From Patescibacteria group bacterium (GTDB lineage: Bacteria; Patescibacteriota; Minisyncoccia; UBA6257; UBA11618), in NCBI GenBank assembly GCA_003539915.1, contig DPNX01000040.1, positions 1 through 6,988 on the forward strand: DNA of 6,988 bases, written 5' to 3'. Position 1 is the first letter of the stretch. Every line of letters starts with the position of its first letter. The position numbers and the translations under genes are program-made. This document shows positions 1 to 4,132 of the stretch, piece after piece. A model generated the notes under the pieces. The model saw nothing but the letters and a program-made list of their open reading frames with translations. It made no database searches and was not told the origin of the DNA.

Positions 1-2391
1 GATAGATGTTGCAACTGTTACAGTAATAGATCCGGCAGATCCAACAGAACCGTTAACGTTACCGCCTGATGGAACAACGGTATTACCATCAGCATCAGTA
101 GCAGTAATATCTGCAGCAGTAGATCCATCACCAGCATCTAGATAAGCGAAGTAAGAAGCAGTGTTAGTAGCATCAGTAGCAATTAAGTCTGCTCTAACTT
201 CAACAGTCTTAGTCTGACCATCAGGAACTGTGTAGTTAACCTGACTGAATGTTGCTTGGTTAGCGCTAGTAATAGAAGCTAGGTTCTTCTTCTCAGAAAT
301 CAACTGGTTATCAACATACAAACCAATAGTTCTAAGATCGTTTTGCGCCTGAGCATCAGTTCCAGTACCAGCATCAACACTAATAGCAATCTGAGTAACC
401 TTAATGTCACCACTAGAAGCCTTCATATTGAAGCCTAATAATTTCTCATTAGTGTTACCGGCTACAATGTTGTGAGCAGGTGGGGAACCAGCTAGGGTAA
501 CCGCCAATCCAGGAGTCTGAACAGTTTGTGCGTTACCAACAATCTTTGCGTTAGGCACTATGTCTTCAATTTCAACATCTTGGTTGTTGTCCAAGTTTCT
601 GATATCAGTACCAGCAAACTGAGTCAAAGTAACCTTAATAGTACTATCAGCTGGGTTATTAGTATCCACATCAGCAGTCGCTAAGAAGCGTCTGGTTGTA
701 CCAGCAGCAATGTTAATAACATCGGTGAAGGTTTGAGTGGAACTAGTGTTGTTAGCTATATCAACGGAAGTTGTTACAGCAGCACCAGTTGCAGCATCAA
801 CAAGCTTAAAGTCAGCAAATCCTTGAGTAGAAGCTGATAAGCCAGTTGTGGATGTCAACAGACCAATAGATTTAATCTCAACATTGTTCTTTGTAGCAAT
901 GGAGAAATCAAATAATGTTACATCCTGAGCATCCTTAGCAATATCCCGAGCATTTGGACCATTAAAGGTAATGGTAATCTCAGCACCTTGCAAAGTTAAT
1001 GCAGTATGGTTAAGAGCGCTAGTAAAGCTGTTAGTAACAGTTACTCCATAACCATAGGTCAAACCAGTAACGTGAGCGTCATTAGTAAGATCCATGTAGA
1101 GGTCAACTGAATCACCCTTCTTAGCTAAAGGACTAATGTCACCAATAACTTCGAAGCTTCGGTTTTGACCTTTCAAAACCTTGAATGGTGAGTCAAGTTC
1201 GAAAACGAACATGTCACGACCAGTTACGCCAGCAGTAGTTGCAACGACGTTTCCAGCTTGCCTCATAACTAAGTTAGTCAAGTAACCATTAGTAATGCTT
1301 CCAGTATCAGTTAAGACAATTCGTCTAACTTCAACGTCTTCAACAGTACCAGCAGTAACTTTAAATTCAGTTAGTTTAGCACCTACCTCACCAACTGTAG
1401 GGTTTGAAGGTTGGCTACCAACCTTAGCAACAGTAACAGTACCGACTGAAGCACCACCAATGTTCATGGAATTTCCTTTAATTGGAGAAGCCAAAGCCTC
1501 GCCATTAATTTCAATTAACTCAAAAGCATTAATGTTTCCAGCGGTTGCACTACTACTAATATCAGATGTTAGAGCAATGGTTCGAAGACCACTAACGTCT
1601 AACTTAAGATTTGGGAATATTACTTCATGACTAGTACCGTTAACACTTTTACCAGTAGTTAATCGAGTAGATCCCTCGTATAACTTAATACCACTACTTA
1701 CAAAGTCAGCAGTAGCACCAAGACCAGTTCTCTTAAACTTAAGAGAATCAACTGTTCCACTACCACTAACAGCTAACTTCATGAATGCAACTTCAGAAGC
1801 ACCTTTAGGAATGTTAGAGCTAGCAGGATTATCAGCAGCCAAACTGTAAGTCAAGCTACCAGAAGGAACACCAGCACCTGGGGTGCTAGGAGTACTTGGA
1901 GTACCAGGAGAAGAAGCCACCATTGACGCATAAGCACTTCGAGAAGAAGGACCAAAATAACCGGTACCAGCACTCAAACCAACTGGAGCCAAAACGGTAG
2001 ATGCATTAGCATTCTGCCATTTGATAACAGCGGTTTTAGTTAAGGAACCAAAGTAAGAGGTCTCATTTCCAGGAGAACCTGCGCCACTAGAAGCTACTTG
2101 ATGACCAGCACTATTTAAGTACTTCTGCAAACACATTACGTCATCTCCTTTACTACCCATTGTGAGGCTCCGGGTAAAGTTACAAGAAACGGACGAAGTA
2201 GTTGCAGTTGAACCTTGCATAGAGGACAACTGAGCTTGTAGGGTCGCGATTTGCGCCAATAAAGACTGAATCTGATCCTGAACACTCTGAGCATTAGCCG
2301 CGATAGGCATTAATGCAGCAGCACCAGTAAGCCAAACTACTGTAGTTGCAGATAAAGCAACAGAAGTAATCTTATTTATTGTTTTATTCAT
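1..2391 (-). CDS. Secreted S-layer-like surface protein with peptidoglycan-binding-like domain (partial, 3' end outside window)
   Basis: An uninterrupted frame of 797 codons starts at ATG 2389-2391 and runs off the left edge; an in-frame TAA 18 bases upstream fixes the start. Residues 1-34 form a signal peptide: Lys-containing N-terminus, hydrophobic core and an A-N-A cleavage site before Q35. Residues 37-59 are a Leu/Ile/Gln-rich coiled coil. Residues 70-158 resemble a PG_binding_1 domain, with motifs LTMGSKGDDV, CLQKYL, YFGSLTKTAV and GYFGPSSR. Cys70 and Cys87, the only cysteines seen, could form a disulfide. A Pro/Ser/Thr linker (160-178) leads to tandem beta-rich domains. The likely role is a cell-surface or S-layer protein; this architecture is familiar from Parcubacteria. 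Codon choice (GCT, GGT, ACT, GTT, AAC, AAG) is more biased than in neighbours, suggesting high expression. No Shine-Dalgarno site is seen. The anchor and any C-terminal motif lie outside, so the S-layer role is inference. Confidence 0.85.
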   Translation of the reverse strand, partial: MNKTINKITSVALSATTVVWLTGAAALMPIAANAQSVQDQIQSLLAQIATLQAQLSSMQGSTATTSSVSCNFTRSLTMGSKGDDVMCLQKYLNSAGHQVASSGAGSPGNETSYFGSLTKTAVIKWQNANASTVLAPVGLSAGTGYFGPSSRSAYASMVASSPGTPSTPSTPGAGVPSGSLTYSLAADNPASSNIPKGASEVAFMKLAVSGSGTVDSLKFKRTGLGATADFVSSGIKLYEGSTRLTTGKSVNGTSHEVIFPNLKLDVSGLRTIALTSDISSSATAGNINAFELIEINGEALASPIKGNSMNIGGASVGTVTVAKVGSQPSNPTVGEVGAKLTEFKVTAGTVEDVEVRRIVLTDTGSITNGYLTNLVMRQAGNVVATTAGVTGRDMFVFELDSPFKVLKGQNRSFEVIGDISPLAKKGDSVDLYMDLTNDAHVTGLTYGYGVTVTNSFTSALNHTALTLQGAEITITFNGPNARDIAKDAQDVTLFDFSIATKNNVEIKSIGLLTSTTGLSASTQGFADFKLVDAATGAAVTTSVDIANNTSSTQTFTDVINIAAGTTRRFLATADVDTNNPADSTIKVTLTQFAGTDIRNLDNNQDVEIEDIVPNAKIVGNAQTVQTPGLAVTLAGSPPAHNIVAGNTNEKLLGFNMKASSGDIKVTQIAISVDAGTGTDAQAQNDLRTIGLYVDNQLISEKKNLASITSANQATFSQVNYTVPDGQTKTVEVRADLIATDATNTASYFAYLDAGDGSTAADITATDADGNTVVPSGGNVNGSVGSAGSITVTVATSI
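136..1794 (-). repeat. Four divergent tandem beta-domain repeats in the surface protein
   Basis: Residues about 200-296, 338-440, 490-600 and 645-752 share one pattern. Each has a strand with alternating hydrophobics and an 'x-V-x-[SDR]-[IV]-x-[LIF]' core, for example TVDSLKF, VEDVEVRRIVL, VEIKSIGL and IKVTQIAI. This is followed by a 'G/L-x-L-Y/V-x-x-x' strand and a closing '[FVL]-x-x-x-[AGS]-D-[IVL]' strand, for example FEVIGDI, FLATADV and VEVRADL. Period is about 145-155 residues. Sequence identity between copies is low, so this is a protein-level repeat seen by eye and not a DNA repeat. Boundaries are approximate. It fits stacked Ig-like beta sandwiches of an extended surface protein. Confidence 0.5.
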
Positions 2392-2478
2392 CTTTATTGT
2401 AATTTTTTAATTACGACTTAAATTTTAAATTTTTTATAATTGTTTTTACCAAAATCACTACCCTATATCAATCGACCA

Positions 2479-2507
2479 ATTATAGTAGTAATGACCGTCA
2501 TTAACTA
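2479..2507 (-). promoter_or_regulatory. Candidate proximal promoter of the surface-protein gene
   Basis: A perfect -10 hexamer TATAAT lies at 2479-2484 (minus strand). With a 17-base spacer the -35 would be TAGTTA (2502-2507), a poor match, so the promoter may need an activator. A start near 2472 would give a leader of about 80 bases. The spacer is filled by the 15-bp palindrome at 2489-2503. Confidence 0.4.
2489..2503. promoter_or_regulatory. Perfect 15-bp palindrome, candidate operator
   Basis: TAATGAC-C-GTCATTA has perfect 7-bp arms around one central base. It lies between the candidate -35 and -10 of the surface-protein promoter, where a bound dimeric regulator would control access. The octamer AATGACCG within it (2490-2497, plus-strand reading) recurs in the clpB promoter at 6743-6750. 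The binding protein is unknown. Confidence 0.45.
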
Positions 2508-2521
2508 ATTTAAAATAAATG

Positions 2522-2545
2522 AAAAACTCCGATATGAAGTCGGAG
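2522..2545 (-). terminator. T-tailed hairpin 2 (intrinsic terminator)
   Basis: On the minus strand the stem CTCCGA / TCGGAG (2540-2545 with 2527-2532) encloses a 7-base loop and is followed directly by five T (2522-2526) and a further T-rich tract. This is a standard intrinsic terminator shape. It could end transcripts of the winged-helix gene, or, since a strong promoter lies between, act inside the leader of the surface-protein gene. Confidence 0.7.
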
Positions 2546-2554
2546 GCCAAATCT

Positions 2555-2591
2555 AAAAAAGCAATGGATTCAGCCTCACTCTGAACCAATT
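2555..2591 (-). terminator. T-tailed hairpin 1 (intrinsic terminator)
   Basis: On the minus strand, arms at 2581-2591 and 2563-2573 pair at 10 of 11 positions (one G-U wobble and one mismatch) around a 7-base loop AGTGAGG. They are followed by GC and then six T at 2555-2560. The stem is longer than that of hairpin 2 but includes A-T pairs at its base. The two hairpins are tandem, 17 bases apart. Confidence 0.65.
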
Positions 2592-2629
2592 ATTGTATTA
2601 ATTCAATTTCATCAATTTTTATAACTAAA

Positions 2630-2657
2630 ATTGTACACTGTTACTATTAAAAGTCAA
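2630..2657 (-). promoter_or_regulatory. Strong distal promoter of the leader/surface-protein gene
   Basis: The minus strand reads TTGACT (2652-2657), a 16-base spacer and TACAAT (2630-2635), each hexamer matching the housekeeping consensus at five of six bases. It starts about 70 bases after the winged-helix stop codon and faces the surface-protein gene. Its -35 overlaps a GTTGA element, so it is probably regulated. Confidence 0.6.
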
Positions 2658-2677
2658 CAAATTTCGTTGATTTCAAC
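2654..2677. promoter_or_regulatory. Three GTTGA half-sites at the distal promoter
   Basis: On the minus strand GTTGA (2673-2677) and its inverted copy TCAAC (2666-2670) are two bases apart, forming a perfect inverted repeat. A third GTTGA (2654-2658) follows seven bases later and overlaps the -35. The arrangement fits an operator. The neighbouring winged-helix protein is one possible binder, by proximity only. Confidence 0.35.
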
Positions 2678-2726
2678 AGTATTCTCAAGTTATAACGAAG
2701 ATAGTAAGTTTTTATTACTCTTCAAC

Positions 2727-3329
2727 CTATATAGTATACCTAGTCCCCGGCCCACTACTTCCTACCTTATTAACTAATCCTTGAGAAACTAGCTTCTGCA
2801 GATCATAACGTAAAGTTCTTTCACTAACGCCTGGAAGTAATATAATTAGATCTTTTAGCTGACAACCATCCCTAGACCCCTTTATTTTCTCCAAAATAGC
2901 CGATTGCCTGATAATAGACTTGGCTATATTTCTATCCTCAGGCTCATTATTAGAGCTGTTTTTCAAAGAAATTTCCGAACTATTTTCCTTGTTTTTATTA
3001 ATAATACTAGGCTTAGAGAACAATGATTCCAAGTCCGGCAATTTATCTAATCCGGCAAATTGCCGTATTGCCGTATTAAGTGTGGATAACTCGTTGATAA
3101 GTATAGACGAATTTAAAGGCTCTATCTCATATATCTGCTCTCCGAACTTAATAAAAGCCTTAAGGACACGAGTGGTTTCTAACATTTTTTCAAAATTATT
3201 AAGAGAGGCTTCTTCCAATAGCTGAAAGGCGTACTTCTCAATTCTTTGCCTAAGTTCTGATCGCCTAATGTAAACAGCGACCCTTAATAACACGTAAGTG
3301 ATCTCTCTACTCTTTTTAAGAATAAACAT
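2727..3329 (-). CDS. Winged-helix DNA-binding protein with N-terminal helical domain
   Basis: 200 residues, start ATG 3327-3329. The C-terminal 138-200 is a winged helix of DeoR-like type: helix 138-149, helix 156-164, recognition helix with motif SERTLRYDLQKL (169-180), then a wing ending GSSGPGTRYTI. Residues 1-92 are mostly helical and charged, resembling a small helical bundle. Residues 100-137 are a polar, Asn/Ser/Lys-rich linker, probably disordered. The layout resembles uncharacterised CPR proteins with a helical N-terminus and this winged helix; no gene name applies. It probably acts as a transcription regulator in the cytoplasm, target unknown. It follows the membrane-protein gene by 47 bases but has its own near-consensus promoter, and it lies directly upstream of the surface-protein control region, which it could regulate (inference). 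No ligand or enzyme domain is visible. Confidence 0.8.
   Translation of the reverse strand: MFILKKSREITYVLLRVAVYIRRSELRQRIEKYAFQLLEEASLNNFEKMLETTRVLKAFIKFGEQIYEIEPLNSSILINELSTLNTAIRQFAGLDKLPDLESLFSKPSIINKNKENSSEISLKNSSNNEPEDRNIAKSIIRQSAILEKIKGSRDGCQLKDLIILLPGVSERTLRYDLQKLVSQGLVNKVGSSGPGTRYTI
3034..3073. repeat. Cluster of four CGGCAA/TTGCCG elements inside the winged-helix gene
   Basis: On the plus strand CGGCAA occurs at 3036-3041 and 3053-3058, and its complement TTGCCG at 3060-3065 and 3068-3073. The middle two form a perfect palindrome around one base (3053-3065). TGCCGTAT is directly repeated at 3061-3076. The elements encode ordinary residues around 86-99 of the protein, so codon coincidence is possible. 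A perfect DnaA box begins eight bases further on. Confidence 0.4.
3081..3089 (-). promoter_or_regulatory. Perfect DnaA box inside the winged-helix gene
   Basis: Minus-strand TTATCCACA matches the DnaA-box consensus exactly. It faces the opposite way to the box at 3351-3359, 261 bases away. Binding in vivo is untested. Confidence 0.4.
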
Positions 3330-3337
3330 GTGGCTAC

Positions 3338-3367
3338 AGTGTAAGAAATCTTATCCACAACTGTCAA
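3338..3367 (-). promoter_or_regulatory. Promoter of the winged-helix gene, probably giving a nearly leaderless mRNA
   Basis: A perfect -35 TTGACA (3362-3367) is followed by an 18-base spacer and TACACT (3338-3343, four of six matches). Only eight bases separate the -10 from the ATG at 3329, so transcription would begin within about two bases of the start codon. No ribosome-binding site is present, consistent with leaderless initiation. A DnaA box fills the spacer. Confidence 0.55.
3351..3359 (+). promoter_or_regulatory. Perfect DnaA box between -35 and -10 of the winged-helix promoter
   Basis: TTATCCACA matches the DnaA-box consensus exactly and sits wholly inside the spacer of the promoter at 3338-3367. 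DnaA bound here would be expected to block RNA polymerase, tying expression to replication. Regulation is inferred from position. Confidence 0.5.
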
Positions 3368-3376
3368 ACGACACTA

Positions 3377-4132
3377 CTACAACAGCCAGCTTGAGGTAAG
3401 GAAAATAACTAGTGAAAAAATAAGGAATAGAGCTAGATCTTTAAAGATAATTCTCTTCCTTAACTTGCCCCAAAAATGATGGAGAGATAAGTCGCTAAAC
3501 AAAAAGACTATTAAGATCATAAGGTTAGCTGAACTTAAAAAACTAATGGGTAGCCAACTGACCAGCCACAACAATTGACCAATAATCATCGTCATTACAA
3601 GACTAGCTGCTAACAGTCTATTATTCTTCACTCTATTTTCTTTTGATGGAGCTATAAGAACCATTAATAATTCCCTCAACAAACTGAAAGCTAGCACTAG
3701 AAAAATAAGCCACTTACCAACAAATAAAGATGATTTATCAATTAAGAAGAAATTAATGAATGCTAAGTAGAAGAGAGAGAAGTTAAGAAACACATACCAA
3801 CTCTTTCTTTTTATAAGGACAAGGTCTTTTAGACCTAAAATAGTGAAAAATAAAAAAGATAGGAATGCTGCTAATAAAAAACTGGATGAGGTGGTAGTTA
3901 TGATTACTGTTGTTCCCAAAGAAATAATCAGCAATATAACTAATGATGGAAGAAACACGAGAGCATTATGTAAAGAACGAAAATATAATATTCCAGTCAC
4001 TAACAAAAGAAAAAAAATAGCGGTCAAGGTCTCAACTTGGTAGAACCAAAATAATAAGAGACCAAAAACTGCCGCCTTAGACGCTAATTGAGATATTGGA
4101 TTCTTTGAAAGATATTTTAGCTTTGTCTCCAT
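3377..4132 (-). CDS. Multi-pass integral membrane protein of unknown function
   Basis: 251 residues from ATG 4130-4132; a GTG at 4147 would add five residues but has no ribosome site and lengthens the overlap with clpB. After a short Lys-rich N-terminus there are about eight or nine hydrophobic segments, roughly 18-32, 35-51, 57-78, 83-105, 112-131, 139-160, 172-194, 197-214 and 230-250. They are joined by short basic loops such as LIKRK (106-110), KENRVKNNR (164-172) and KLRKR (223-227). No catalytic motif or named family is recognised. The first 56 bases overlap the end of clpB in another frame, so the two are probably translationally coupled and co-expressed. A link to protein quality control is suggested only by this arrangement. 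Transporter, polymer-synthesis or scaffold roles cannot be told apart. Confidence 0.8.
   Translation of the reverse strand: METKLKYLSKNPISQLASKAAVFGLLLFWFYQVETLTAIFFLLLVTGILYFRSLHNALVFLPSLVILLIISLGTTVIITTTSSSFLLAAFLSFLFFTILGLKDLVLIKRKSWYVFLNFSLFYLAFINFFLIDKSSLFVGKWLIFLVLAFSLLRELLMVLIAPSKENRVKNNRLLAASLVMTMIIGQLLWLVSWLPISFLSSANLMILIVFLFSDLSLHHFWGKLRKRIIFKDLALFLIFSLVIFLTSSWLL

Larger units (their letters stand above)
2522..2623 (-). ncRNA. Candidate leader RNA or short terminated transcript
   Basis: A transcript from the promoter at 2630-2657 would start near 2623 and meet both T-tailed hairpins within about 100 bases, before reaching the surface-protein start codon. It could be a separate small RNA or the attenuated 5' end of the surface-protein mRNA. 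Loop 1 (GAGGC, 2573-2577) is complementary to GCCTC at the 5' edge of hairpin 2 (2543-2547), so an alternative pairing or pseudoknot is possible. It is not recognised as a T-box or a known riboswitch. Ends are inferred only. Confidence 0.3.

Noticed and set aside
1295..1630. Plus-strand open frame of 111 codons
   Set aside because: It is antisense to the surface-protein repeats, is Thr/Pro/Ser-rich as a mirror of the biased codons, and matches no domain.
2522..2623. T-box or known riboswitch
   Set aside because: No T-box consensus, specifier loop or recognised aptamer core is visible, and the downstream gene is a surface protein.
2595..2629. Leader peptide in the surface-gene leader
   Set aside because: Only very short frames such as a four-codon ATG frame exist, with no ribosome site and no run of a regulatory amino acid.
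2920..3225. Plus-strand open frame of 101 codons
   Set aside because: Antisense to the winged-helix gene, which has a clear domain; no supporting promoter or ribosome site.
3034..3359. Replication origin
   Set aside because: There are two DnaA boxes and a repeat cluster, but the boxes lie in and beside a coding gene, no dnaA or dnaN gene is near, and no clear unwinding element accompanies them.
3843..4043. Plus-strand open frame of 66 codons
   Set aside because: Antisense to hydrophobic segments of the membrane protein; composition is what such a mirror would give.
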